From assembly GCA_965644315.1 (NCBI GenBank), contig CBFFRQ010000031.1, forward strand, positions 558,001-622,000: DNA of 64,000 nt, written 5' to 3'. The position numbers and the translations under genes are program-made. The notes below the pieces were generated by a model that ran no database searches, had not been told where the DNA came from, and saw nothing but the letters and a program-made list of their open reading frames with translations. This document shows positions 22,872 to 36,800 of the stretch, piece after piece (within the stretch, counting starts at the first letter, position 1; each line of letters begins with the position of its first letter). Source of the DNA: Caecitellus pseudoparvulus. Its lineage: Eukaryota; Bigyra: Bicosoecida.

Positions 22872-24849
22872 TTAGCTGGCAGCAGCGCCACCACCAACGT
22901 GCACAACTTTTGACGCTTCAACAGCATCTTGTGCTTTCTTTTGTTCCAGCAAGGCCTTGGATCGGCTAAGCCACTCTTCAGCATCTCTGACCCACGACGC
23001 TGAGGCCAAGTCTGCCTTGTCAGCAAACTGCGCGTGACTCTCCGCCTGGAGGCGCTGGTGACGGACAGTTGCTTCAACAACTTCACCCGACAGACGTTGG
23101 CGGACACTCTCGGTGAATGCAGCCATCCCAGTCGCCGAAGTTCGCGCTGCAATCACCTCACGCACTGGCTGCTCAAGTCGGCGAATGTCTTCTCTGACGG
23201 CCGACAGCTGAGGTGCAAAGCGCTCTTGAATGGACTGACGCTCATGGCTTGATTCCACCCCTGTTAAAGCAGCCTTCATGTCCTCCTCTAGAGCCTGGCG
23301 ACGCTGCCGGGCATCTGCAGAGGCATCTAGGGCCAGTGCTTCCTGTGTCGCTACCCACGCAGCGACTTCCCGCTGAGCCTGGTCTCCTGCAGAGGCGAGA
23401 GTCTTCTTCTTTGTAAGCAGTTTCCGTCGATGCGCTTCATCTTGCTTCTTGAGTTCTTCCTCTAGGCCAGTCGAAGCAGCATTTCTTGCTGCCCACACGT
23501 CTGCCACGGCAGCTGCAAGCTCCTCACCCTTCTGCCTGTGACTCGCTGAGAAGTACCAGTCATCTTCGGGGCGAAACTTCGCTACCATCTTCTGGACCTC
23601 TGCCACAGTGGCTTGAATAGCTTCTTGCCTTCGCTTCATGATTGTGTGCTTCATCGCAAACAGCCACTTCTGAGCGATGGCGGCCGAAGCCGGGCTCAGC
23701 GTGACAAGCGGGAGTTCTTCTGTCCCCTTGGCCTTGTCAGGCCGAGCCTCTGCAGGGGTGCTTGAGCCTTCTGGAGCTCCGTGCAGCTCAGCCTTCCTCC
23801 TCTTCACCGCTGCTTCTGTGCGCTTCCGCCTTAGTTCGGCCATTCTTGCAGCGTACACAGCCATTTCGTGCTCTGCTTCGGGGCGCGGGAAAGTACCGCC
23901 CAACTTCTTTCTCGCAGCCGCAAGCCATTTTGACATGATTGAGCCAACAACCCCTTGCCGATTGACACTGACAGGCTCAAAAGCTACGTCTGTTACTTCA
24001 TCTTCGCTGTCATTTGCTGCTTGCTGTGCGGCCACCCGCTCCTGTGCGATCGCCCCGTACAAGTTCTGTCTGCGTCGCTTTTCTTTTTCTTTCACGGCCT
24101 CCTTCTCGCACAAGTTACACTGCATGACAAACTCTGCATGTGAGCGCACGAATGCTTTCCATGCGTCGACTTCCAGAGCATCTTCATCCATCTGCTGGGC
24201 TGCTTCAAAGGCGGCAATAAGTTTGTCAATTGCCATGGAATCCACCACTCCGGCCACGCCCAACTTGACCTTCAGCTGCACTTGCTCGCTTTGAACTCTG
24301 CCGCAAGAATCGCACACTGATCGCTTGGAAGCCTCCATGATGTCTGTGATGGCCTTTGAGTACACGAGGCGTCGGCGGGCTTGCTGCAGCCACCACCGCG
24401 CCAGGCTTACGCCAGCTTCCGGCAGGGGGTTCTCCTTCAATGCTGCGATCCAGTCCGGGTTGAGGTCGGCGGCATCTCCAGCATCCGCTCCTTCTGCACC
24501 AGCGGCAGCAGCCCTAGCCCTTTCCAAGTCAGAGTCTGCTCCCATTTCCTCCAGTTTTCCATACAGCTCGCGCACCGTCGTGGAGTACTGCTTCCCATCC
24601 TTATCCACACTGTCCAGCACACGTGGGGTCAGCAGCTCTGCCAGATGTGCAACAATCCAAGGCCGGTTTCTGTCCAGAAACTTCTGCCTGAAACGCTCAG
24701 AGTTCATGGCCATCATCTCCTGGCGATCGGCCTCAGCCCCTTTGCTCTCCCCACCTCCCAGTGCCAGCCGAAGTGCTTCGTCGTCGTCCGTGTCTACTTC
24801 AAACCTTGTCCGGCGCCACAGGCCAAGGAAGTTCCCCACCCTCGCTGAA
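22872..24849 (-). other. Cytoplasmic tail of the giant protein with two CxxC pairs
   Basis: The last ~650 residues are highly charged and largely helical, with probable coiled coil toward the end (RLEQPVREVIAART, RQRLSGEVVEATVRHQRLQ). Two CxxC pairs, CDSCGRVQ (near 24310) and CNLCEKEA (near 24115), lie about 65 residues apart and could bind one zinc. No enzyme domain was recognised. Confidence 0.6.
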
Positions 24850-27800
24850 ACTCGCATTGCTATGTAGCCAAGGCCCCACGTAAAGAGCAATATCACCCCG
24901 AAGAGGACATCGGAGAACATGTTGTAGCTCTGGCGAAGGTGGATCGTCGCTCCGAGCAGCAGCAGCAGCAGCCCCCACGCATAGCCCGCGGCCATGAAGT
25001 AGAACTGCGAGCTGAAACACAGCTTATCAGCCAGCTGCAGCTTGGGAGAGATGCTGGCGTCTAGGCGCCTGCTGTTCATGATCCAACGCCGATCGCGCGT
25101 GGCGAAGCGCCAGTTGTGGTAGGACATGTACTCGAACAGCTTCCACCCATGGGCAAGCTCTTGGACGTTAAGCAAAATAACATCAAGGGAGAGCTGAAAT
25201 GGAATGATGATCAGTGCAAACATGGTGTAGAATACTAGGTCCATGGGGCGGATGCTGAAGTTCCTCGGAATCTGGGTGACCCTGAAGCGGTGCAGCGGCG
25301 TTGCGTCACTGGCGAGCAAGAACAACTGGACAAACGGCGTCATCATGAGCGCAATAGTCTCATTCGAATGAACAAGCAGCGCATCAATCATGGGCTCCAG
25401 GCCTTCAGTCTCCATCAGGACCGCAGCTTCTATGTTGCGCGCTTCAGCTTCTTCCGCATCCCGCTGGTCCTTCGTCAGTTTCCGGTTTGTTCTGCACCTG
25501 GCTTTGCACTGGTGCCAGTACAGTGGCAGGAAGGTAACAAGGCGCTTGACTCCAGGGTCAAAGTAGATGCGCTCCACCATCATGGACAGAACCTCGACAA
25601 GGAACGCACTTACGAAGCCAGTGAATGTGTCTGCTCCCATGGTGACCAGGATCTCGACAACCTGCAGCTCCACGATCAACGGAGACGCCAGGAGAGAATC
25701 CTGGACAATTGTCAGGAGAGACAGCTCCACAAACACTTGCATGAACTTGTAAATGAGGATGATGATGTACTGATTCTCTGCAAAGATGTCTGAGTAGGCA
25801 AACTCAAGCAAGAGCAGCAAGACGACTTGCTCCAGCAAGGATGCCAAGAAGAAGCTGGCTCGCTTCCACTCCAGTGGCCGGTAGAACACGGGCCCTTCGT
25901 CCTCTTTGGCTTCGCTCTGGCGTTCCTTCGCTCGCTGCTCATCAGCTTCATCATCTGGCATGTCCTCCTGGACAGTCATCGGCTGGTTGAAATCGCTGTT
26001 CATAGCATTGTCCTTCTCGTACAGCTTCGCATTTTCGTGTGGCACATATGCATGGGTTCCAACCGTTACCATAAACAGCCCAAGCAAGATAAACGCTGAG
26101 CCAATGCGTCCCATTGCATACTTATCGATTCTGTCAAGAGTGAGCCCCGCAGTGTCCAGCCAGTCCCCGCTCACTCCCTCGAAGTTGTGTGTTGCAGGGA
26201 AGTTCTCCGGGTCGCTGGAACCAGTGAAGAGGAACCAAGCCATTGTCAAACCTATGGCAAACACCACTGGGGTGGTGGCGATGATCACCCCAGCCACGGG
26301 CGCAGGGGCGCTCATGCGCATGATTCCTTTGTATCGGAAAGGTGGTGGATACCTGACTGTTGTTGCCAGGCGGTGGGCTGCAAAGACGGCCAAGCCGATG
26401 ATATTGATAAAGCCGCCAACCATCACAAACAAGACAAAGTAGACACCAAACTGAAACTCGAAAAGGTTCAAGAGCGACAACCAGTCGAGTGGATCGTACT
26501 TGACCACCAGAGTGTAGTTGTAGTCGCCTGCCTGGCATGGCGGGTACCCCCGGCTGGCGAAGTATTCAATGTCTTTCGGAACCCTTGATGTCGTGCAACG
26601 GTCTGCAAAATCAATGCTTGACCGGACAATTCGCTTGCCCCCCTGGGAGAACTGGAAGAACTCAATCGTCAGGTCCACCCTCCTTGGCACCAGGGTCTCT
26701 TCAAACGGCGTCAGCACGGTCACTGGAATTTGCAGGTCAGAGTCAAGCACTGCCTCCAGCACTTGGCTTCTACCCCAGCCGGTGCCCTGGTCAGTGTCAG
26801 CGACGAAATCTCCCGCGGAAATGGGCTCTTTGGTCAGGTAGAACAAGGTATCTCCCTCCTCCAGCTCGAACCACCTTGTGGCCGTTGTGGGACTGAAGAC
26901 TTCTTCTTCGAAAGCACAGTACAACGGCACGCCGGGGGGCCCCTTACCGTCGTTATCGTACATGACCCCGTCTACTTCCACGGGGCGGAAGTTCGTCTCG
27001 ATGCACGAGTCCGCTGTCGCGGATAGCTGCAGCTGCCACGGCCATTCGGCTACGAACTTCGTCTCCTCGTACGGTACAATGGTGCACGCGGGGTGGTCTT
27101 CCAGCAACTTGCTCAGAATGACATGTGAGTCATAGCCGTGACAGTTTGAAAAGAAAGGAAGGTACGGGAGGCCCAGAAATGAAATGTCGTCGTCCGCAAC
27201 CGTGGTCCACCAGGTGGAGTCCGCCTCTGCGAGGGACGGTGGGTCGCGGAGCAAGTCCACGTTCGGGATAGGTCGCAGAGGAATGGGAGTGTAGGGACCA
27301 AATGCTGCAGAGGATTGAGCTGCCTGCATCCGCCTCCTGTATCGTAAGTTTGCAGGCTTCTTGTCTGCAGCAAGGTTTTCTGGCACTTCATGGTGCACGA
27401 GCCTCCTTTGACCGCTGTCTGGTTTGAGGGTCGAACCATACAGCCACTCTTGCTGGCTTCGCTCGAACAAACGTGCCAGGTATCGACTGTCACTTATTCT
27501 TGGGTCAGCTGGACGGTCAATGAGTATGGCATCCTCCAGCACCTCCTCTTCACCGCTGGTTGTCCCGATCACACGCTGTCGTGTGGATGGCAGGTTCATC
27601 GGCATAGCACGTTTGTCAAAGTCTGCCTTGACCAGCAGAGCCATGAAGGCCTTGCAGTTCCCACTCTCCCCCTTTGTGTAGCTGGCCCTTCCAGGTGTGT
27701 GAACTTTCAGGGCACCAATCCCGAGAAAGCCTTCATCATAGTCCTGGTAGTACAGGCCATGCATGAGCTCAAGGGTGACCAAAAGGTTGACATCTTGCAG

Positions 27801-30800
27801 CGCAGTAATTTGGACTTGGACGATTGTATGCTTGTTGTCAAAGAAGGGAGGTTGGGCAACATTGGTGTCGAGCCAGTACGTGTTGGCATGGGGCTGGCAC
27901 AAGCAGCACTCCTCGCACAGTGCGCCGTGACTTGCTTGCTGCTGCAAGTCAGGATAACTGCAAGTCGGAGGATTGTCAACAAGGCTGCACTTGTACCGGG
28001 GCGGACAGGGCTCACAATCTACGTATGTCGACAGTCTGTAGTGGTCGTTGAAGGTGAAGTTTGTGCTGAGGCCGGTCAGGTTCAAGGACAGAGTTGCCAC
28101 CTGCAAAGCTTTGAGCTGAACCTTGCCCAGACCAACGACCGGATTGAACAACTCTGTGAGTTGCATGAGCTCCGTCGAGTTCACTAGGACTTCCTCATCG
28201 TTTGGGACGGGAGTAAGCCTCCTGAGAGACTCGTCTCCTTCCCGAACACAGTCGCTGATGCTACTTGCGCCAATGCTCGACGAGGTTCCGTTGGGGCACC
28301 GCAGTGCTGACTCACATGCACACATATCAGCCCTCAAGATTGTGCCATCTTCGGCGTCTAGATTGATGAAACTCAAGGTTTTGTTCCCGAGAAACAGTCG
28401 GTCATCGTCGCCGAGGTCTGGTCGGGCCAAGACCCTCGTTTCATCCAACAGGTCCATGGCGTACTTCAAGTCGTAGATGAGCGGATCCACTTTGGCATGT
28501 TGGTTTCCTCGGAGCTTTTGCAGAGCCGTTTGCTCTACTTCTTCCAACCACTGTTCCTCTACGTACTCCTTTGCTTCTGCCCAAGAGCAGAAGTGGATGC
28601 AGGGTTCTGTGATGTCAAGCACGTCACCCCTTGCAATGCAGTCCCGACTCACATCCTCACATTCCCGAAAGTATGCCGGGGCAAGGGTCGGAGGTGGCAG
28701 AGGCACAGTGTAGCGTAGCCGTCCATGGGGCTCCCCCGCGTACTCTGGTGGATATGCTGGAGGCGGTCTCCGTTCGTTCCTCCACGGGCGAGTTTCCCCC
28801 GGGTGGGCGTTCCGGAACTCGAGCGTTGCTGTGACTCCAGTAGCAGGCCCGCTGGAGACAACATCAAATCCACAACTCCCGAACTCGTTGTCCTCTGTGC
28901 AAGACCACATGCGGAAGACTTCATGCAGCAGTTTGACTTGCCTGGAGCAGTCGCACTCCTGGCGGCTCACAGCTTCGACGTTGCTTCTCCACTTGTGATC
29001 ACGGCCACACAGCAGATTATTCTCTACCGTCACGTACAGGTCATACGGGCGTCCTTGATCATCAAGCATCTGGCGTTTCTTCCCAGCCAAGCTGGGATCG
29101 ATGCCCTTGAAGCAGCGTTCGTCATGGAGGGAGATGGGCCTCGCTGACAGCTCGCCTGGAAGCGTCTTTACCTCCACTATGCTTGCGAAAGGATCGAGAG
29201 CTTCTCTGGGCACCTTCCGGGCATAGCCATCACCTGCAATCAGCCCAAGGGTGGGGTCGTGCGTTCCGGTTGGGCAGAAGAACCCTGCTGGGCATCGGTT
29301 GTTGAACTGTCTGGACTGACCGGTCCCTTGCAAGCAGTAGTACCCTGCCGGGCACAATGCGTTAAACTGCCCCGCCGGAGACTGTAGGTCAAAGTCTGGG
29401 GTTGTACCAAAGTTGCAAACATAGCCACCACCGCAAGGGACGTCCAAGGCGGTAAGGGCCGTCGTTCCGCTGTCACACACAAACCCTTCCTCGCAAGGTT
29501 CAGCCTGGGGCCTTGTGTAGTAGTTGCAGATTTGCTCAGCTTCGCAGTTGCCTGAGTAGTACACTTCGCGCTGAGTGTCATCATCATACAACCAGAAGCC
29601 AACCGTACAGTTATTTCCTGGCTCGAAGCGGTTTGCGAACGGAAGATCTACATGCAGTGATCCAAAGTTAAAGTAGCCTCCGTACTGCCCACTGGAGTAG
29701 CCTTGATGCTTTTCACCTCGTGTAATTTCAAACAGTGGTCCGTGAAAGTCTTGATATCGCTGGAACAAGACGCTCCCCAGAGGGCTCTCGTTCGTGTAGC
29801 ACTTTGCCTGTGGATCAGCTTTGGCACTCTCCGAACCGTTCAGCACTCCGCCTTGGCCCCTGGAGTCAATTGGCTCTTCCAAAACACCGAAAAAGTACCC
29901 ATCACCCAGCGCTTCGCAGTCATACCGATTTAACTGCTCCTCCTCGGCAAGTGGGACGTATGGCAATGGCAAGTCGGAGACTCCACATGGATGGGTTGTC
30001 CCATCACGAGGGCAAACCACCCCTGGAGGGCATGTCGTGCACTGCCGCTCCATTCTCAGCTCCCACTGTTTGCTCCAAGTGCCCTGCGGACACCCCTTAC
30101 AGACGATTCCATCTTGGTCATCAAGTGATCTGAAAGACCCTGGCGGGCAAAGCACTGCATCTTCCGTGCCGTCGTTTTCACAGTTTGTGCCAGGCGGGCA
30201 CGGCACACAAGTTTCCGATTCGATTGTTGGCGAGTAGAAGCCCTGTGGACACCTCGCCGGGGCTTGGACTCCTTCCAGCTCAGCAAAAGCGCCCTTAGGG
30301 GTCGGGATGGGCACTGCAGTTCCCACGGGACAATAGAATCCCTTGGGGCACAGGCCACTACCGAGGGGCGTTGGGCTCGCAGCCTCACAGAAGAACCCTG
30401 CAGTGCAGTTTTGGGCATGCAGGGGGCTGCCAGGGACCACTGTATCGTATCCTGTGCCTGCAATACAGTACGTGCCGGGCTTGCATGGGTATGGCCGCAG
30501 CGTTGTGTCGTTGCGGAAGGGGTCTGACGTGCGGGTGCCGTTGTTGCAGTAGTACCCGGCGGGGCAGAGGATATTTGGAGATGCAAGCCCAGGCTTGGAG
30601 CACACATACCCAACTGGACAAATGGCAGGCCTGGATCGACCGAATCCAGGGCAGATATATCCCTCAGGGCATGGGTTGCACCTTGTTTGGGCAAGTTGGC
30701 CGTTAAATTCGCCGGGTTGGCAAGGCCGTGGGTCAGTCATGCCGGGCGCCGGGCAGAAGGTGCCCACAGGGCAATGCACTCGCACTCCGCTCCTAGAGAA

Positions 30801-33800
30801 GAAACCAGGCGCCACCTTTCCAAACCCCTGGGGTGAGGCGGATCCTTCCGGACAGTAGGAGCCCCGGAAGCACGTTTGGGCGCTGGTGAAGTTGTCTGGC
30901 TGCACCGCAGGTGAGGCGGTGCCCACATGGCAATAAGTGCCGCTGGGGCAGGGAATCGGCCGTCTCAGACTAAACTCTGTCGATGTGTAATCAAAGAATG
31001 CGTCTGATACGGACATGCTTTCTTCGTCTCCAATCCTCATGCACGTGTCATCGAGGCAAAACTGGCCACGCAGCGGCGTCATCGCAGCGTCCGGAGCCAG
31101 CGGCAAGCGGTGGGCTTCCGACCAAAAGCGAGCTGGGAACTTGCTAGACTGCAAGCCGAAGTCAGAAGTGCTGTTGTCAAAGCAAGCAGAGTGCCGTGCT
31201 CCCAGTCCCAGAGCTTGTGCAGAAGCTGGTCTGCCCAGCCTCAAGGTGGAGGCCATTTCAGCGTGGGCCATCGCCGGAACCAGCCGAGAAGACAGGGCAC
31301 CCACATCTCCGCAAGTCGTGGCAGAAGTAGCTGTGCCTTCAGGACAAAAGTGACCCTGAGGACAAGGCTGCTCTGCTCGCTCAAGCCCCGTGACCTCGCA
31401 GACGAAACCAGCGGGGCAAATTCTCGGAACGACCATCCCTCGCTCAGGGCAAAAGTACCCAACGGGGCACCTGTAGCATTCGCTTGCAGCAATCTCAGCC
31501 TGGTACGTTCCTTTTGGACAAAGTGTGAAGTTAGAGTTGCCTGTTCCAGCGCAAAACGTTCCTCGAGGGCACTGAAACGTGTCATCCGCATATGCAGTGG
31601 GGCAGAAGTGACCAGAGGGACAGGGCTCCCTGACTTCAAAGACCCCACGGGAAAACGTAAAATCAAGGCCATTGTTGGAGATTTCGACCAGTGCATGATG
31701 GGGCTGGTCTGTAGTGATCCGTGCTGCATGCCCCCAATCCCAACCGGGCTCCTTGAACTGTCCGTGGCGCAGAGTCCCTTCCTCCGGCTTGTGGAAGGCC
31801 CTTCGCGCTGAAAAACACAGAATGAGGGACGACGAAACAAACACCGCACTGGATGAGTGATCGCCTATTCGGCAAGAGAGGCTCGTGGTGTTCAGGAAGT
31901 TTCTTCCCTTTATGAAAACTGGCACGCTTACCGACTCACGGGTTGAGCGCGGTGCAACTGTGTGCACCTCAGCATCGGCGGCGTGCAAGAACTTCAGCCC
32001 GCTGGCTGTCCACTCCTGCAAATTGTTCGTTACCTCTACGCTGGAGAGTTTTGAGAGGTACCAGGGATAGTGATGGGCGCCTGGGAACAGCCGCAGTGAA
32101 CCATGTCGGGGATCTGGGAGGGCTGTCTGGTGCCACTGCAGACTCTGCCACAGCATGGTACTCTTTTCTATGCTAGGGGCATGGCACACCACCTCCTCGG
32201 GGCTCATGAAAGTTGCAGGAGATATGGCGGAGTCGAACCTGCAACTCAGCAACGATGTGTTCACGAACCCTTGCCCAAATATGGACACCGCGGATCCCGC
32301 GGTCACAGCAGGGCCAAAGACTGGGTCCAAATGAGACAGTTGCTCCGGTGGGTAGAATAGGAAAGGCTTGCTGTGCCTCGTGAAGTCTTTTCCGTTTCCG
32401 GACACTTCCAATATCCAGAATCCTGGTTGATGCGGCGGTGTTTCGCAAGACAGAAGGCTGTCGTCTATCCACCGAGCAGGTACGCTTTTATTCCCAAATC
32501 TGCATGCGAGCTCATCAGTGGGGGGGAAGTTCGCACCTTTGACCACGATAGTATGTCCACCAGTAGACCAGCTTTGAGGTGGCGTGAGTTCAGCAATTTC
32601 CAGCTCAGGATAGTACGTGAAAAGGATGTCGCGTGAGCTCACGCTTGTGTCCAGCATTCCGCCCCCCACGCCGGGATCATGCAGCGACACTGTGACAGCC
32701 GCTTCTCCAGGAGTGGAGCTTGCAGGAGTCAAGCAGAGCAAATGGGTGGAGTTGTAGACTTCACTTGCTTCTACAACACCAAGAAGGCCGCCGTCTTTCA
32801 AGAAGGAACAGAAGCAGGGCCGACCGCGCTCGAAGCCGGAACCTGTCACCAGCACTGGTGTGCCACCTCTCAAGGACCCATGGTGAGGTGAAAGGCGTTT
32901 GACCCACACGGGATGAGAGTATTCAAAGGAGAGCCACTGAGGGGAGAAGTTTTGCCCGTTCATGCTGACTCTGACCTGTGCATGTTGAGACTGCGTGCTG
33001 GGTGGCATCCAGGTGGCCTTTAGCTCAGACACACTTCGCTGTCCAAAAGCAAAGAGACTAGGCTTGGACGGCACCTCAAACGAGAGCGGGAAGGTAATCT
33101 CCCATGATAGAGTGCAGTTGGCTTCCTGTCCCTCAGGCGCGTTGCAGGACATGGCCCGTGAGACAGCGAAGGACTCAAACTCCGTGTCCAGACCTGCAGC
33201 GGCATTTAGTCGCTCTTGCAAGAGTTGAGGGGGTAAAAGGACTGGGACTCCCTCAATTTGCACAGGCAAAGGACATGGCACCCTTTGAGGCAGCCTGGAT
33301 CGCCGACTCACTGGGCCGAGGGCCTTCTCAGCTGGGCAACCAGGGTACACGTGGAATGACAGGTTATGCTGGCCAGCCTCCTCGCTGACCGGCATCCACG
33401 TGCCTGTTGGCGCACGGACCTCTTGCTGCAGAACCAACGAGCTATTCAAGTGGATGCTGAACTTGTACACGGTACGCTTCCGGGGAATGGGCGGGGAGGT
33501 ACAGCTCATTAGCGTCTCCGAGTGCACAACTGCGGGCACCTCCTGACTGGCACCTCCTGCGTCAAACTGGCACATTGGCTTGAAGGAGCCTGTTTTAAAG
33601 CCCCGGCCTTGAATATTTATCAGCGTTTTCCCACCCATCGGGCCACTGCTTGGGGAAAGCGAGAGCATCGCCAGTGGGTCTTCATACTCGAACGGTAGCG
33701 CGTTCAGGGACGTGCCCGCGGCAGAGCCGCGGACCCTCGCAAACACAGTGCTGGGAGCCCCAGCCTGTGGGGTGGAGAAGAGAATAGTTTGTTCGGCCTC

Positions 33801-36800
33801 TGTGCTAATATCTTTTGACGACGCTGCCACGAGCCCCAAGGGTTGCACAGGAACTCCGTCCAGCTCTACGTGCACTTCCTCAAAAGCCACACCTAGCAAG
33901 CCCGTCACAGAGAAGCGATACATGGTCGTCGGTGGCGACCCCACCTGCATGAACATGTTTGGCAGATCTGCAGGCAGGTCATCATGCATCACGATCCCCG
34001 CTCTTGAGAAGAAAGCTCCTGTGATGGCAACCAGGGTGCCTCCAGACACTGGCCCAGAAGGTGGAGACAGGGAGGCCGGCTCTGCAGCAGGGAACACGTG
34101 AAGCTGCAGTGTGTGCTTCGTCGGGACTCCTTGAGAGCCACCTGCCGAGATTCTCAGCTGCGTTTCTCCAAGTGGTTGTGGTGGTACGCGACATGTGAGG
34201 GCCTTGTCAGCCAGGTCGAAGCCCACTGCCGGTTGCACTTGCCGGCCAACATGGCACGCCCAGTCTGCATGCTCAAGCAGTTCCCATGAATCTGCTTCCC
34301 CATCAAGCTCTATGAAGACACGAACATCAACCTGTCGGTCGTGAGGCAGTACTCGCGGCTCTGCCCTCTTCAATGTGATGGCTGGCAGAAACAACAGTTG
34401 TTCTGCGCGGAAGTTGTGCGCTTGTGACCGGCACGGTGCATGGGTCTGCGCTGAGTCTCCACATGCACTTCCCGACTGGCCGTTGTTAGATACTGTCACC
34501 GAAAGCAGTCTTGTTGGCAGCGCCTTCTTGACGGTGGTGCTGATGTGTAGCATTTGGCTGTCTCCAAGCCCCTGCACGCTCAGGGTCGCTGGAGGGGAGC
34601 ATGCCAGCTTTATCCTTGATGGCAGGTACGCAAACTGAATGTGAAAACTCTTCACTGGAAAGAGAACTGTCTCGACATGGACCAGTGTTGTCTCATTGCC
34701 AGATATGCGTGAGACTTGTGTGGTGAGGGACGAGTCCCCCTCCTGCACTCTCAACGCTGAAGTGCAGTCAGCTAAGCACACACGGAAAGTGGAGTTCTCG
34801 TGGACGGCATATGGGCCTGCAGAGAAGACTTGCTTTTTCGAATAGTTGCCTAGGAATCTGTGCTCTAAAATTTCCAGTGTCAACTCGCTTGAGGCTACGA
34901 GGGGGCTGATGAGCACCCGGAAGGTTGGTGCACCGCGGTAGAATGAGCATGAAAACCGCATCGTTTGGCCTCGTACAGCGTCAAAAGGAAGCAAGGCACG
35001 CTGCAGTACCCGAAAAGTACCTGTACTTGCACATGCGGCGGCCATTGAGCTGAATGTGTGGTTTGCGCTCCACGCAGGTCCTGCAGGGTGGCGCTGGGTC
35101 AGATGCAGAGTGACAGGCCCGTCTGCAAGCCGCGGCCCGGGCAGAGTAGATACCGGGCCACAGCTGCCCCCACTGGAAGTAAGCCTGCTGCAATTCATCT
35201 TGATGGCTGTGTACAGTGAGGTCTGCGTGCGACGCACTGCTGGGGCTGAGACGTTGTAAAAGTACTCTTTCGCTCCCCGCTCTGAGGCGCGCTCCTGCAC
35301 AAACACTGTTGCCCCGGTGAAGCACGCGCGATCTTGGGAGCGTAGCAATTGAAGGAGGTACTGCGCATCTTCCAAGCCATGGGTTCCACGGATCTCAACA
35401 GCGAGATCAGAGGCGACAGGAGCACCGTGCTCAGCACAAAATGTTTCCTCTGCTTCGAGATGAGCGGTCCAGGCTTCGTCAGCGCAGCCTCCACCAGCGG
35501 CTCGCTCTGCCACCCAAACCTGCACACTAGAGCCCTGAATGTTGTTGAAGCTGGTGCCGATCTCTAATGGTGGTGGCGTGTGGGCTTTGAGGGCAGTGAT
35601 GTTCCACACGATCCTGAGTGGAGTCTCGAAGCTTACTTCGCGCTGGACAGACACTGCACAGCCGTACAACTCTTGACAGGCCCGCCTCATTTCATGACTG
35701 GATGCGTTCCACGAGACATTGCGCTCTTCCTGTCCAAGGCGCAGCGAGATGTTTCCCCCATGTATGGATTGGCTGTCGTTTGCGGTGAGGTGGAGCCGTG
35801 CGTTCGGAAACGTGCAACTGGGAGCCGACACTTGAAAAGCCCAAGAGGTACTGTGAGAAGGAGGAGACTGCAACGTGTACTCTGCCCTCAAGGGCAATGC
35901 TGTCCCCAGTGAGCCACTGCGGTTGAGTTGCAAGCTTGCAAAGGTGCCTTCCAACCCTGCTATGCCCAAGGTGTCCACAGTGCCGTCCCACCGCGGAAGG
36001 TGCACAACATGGAAAGTCAGCAGAGAGAGGCCATTTAATCCTTCATGCGCACCAAGCTGCACACTTGATATTCCTTCGCTCTCCAGGAGTGCGGCTGAGA
36101 GCTTTGGCCACGCATCAGAACAGCTGGAGCAAAGGGATACGGACGTAGATCGCCCACCCGCGCTCACAGACAGCTGGCTCTCCTCAGCTTCAAGCAGCGC
36201 TAGGGAGTAGACCCAGGTTTTCAGAGAAGATCCTGAAATCGTAGCGTGGGTGACTTCTTCAAGGGTCTCTCCCGTAGGAAGGTCTGGGACGTGACAAGTA
36301 ACTTGTCGATCTGACACCCAACTAGCAGGCGTTTCAAGGTTGAAACCACTTGACACCAGAGAGCAGCCAAGGCTTTCTGACTTGTGGAAGGGCCCCCCGC
36401 TGACAGTAATGTCTGATGCTTTACTATCAGTAAGGATTTGAGGGCTCAAGTGTGTAACCCTCGCTGGTGCGTGCCACATCAACTGCACTGGGTTTGACTC
36501 GGAGCCAGCCCCGAGGGTCCGGACGCGAACTTCAAATCTCTTGCGATGTAGCTCCTCTCCCCAGGCTTGCACTGTAGAGTTACCGTCAATGACACATTCA
36601 AGCGAGTAAGGACCTTGAAGGCTTGCAGCTACTTCCAAACTGTAGCTCGCCCCGCCGGCAGTGCTCCCCGTGAAAACGCATTCATACTGCCTGCGTGGGC
36701 TCAGCGCAGAAGTTGCGAGGGCAAGCCTCGTCTCACAGCGAGTATGCACTACCGTGGGGGAAACGCTTGCCAAGGTAAGACTTGGCAGCACTTGTAGAGT

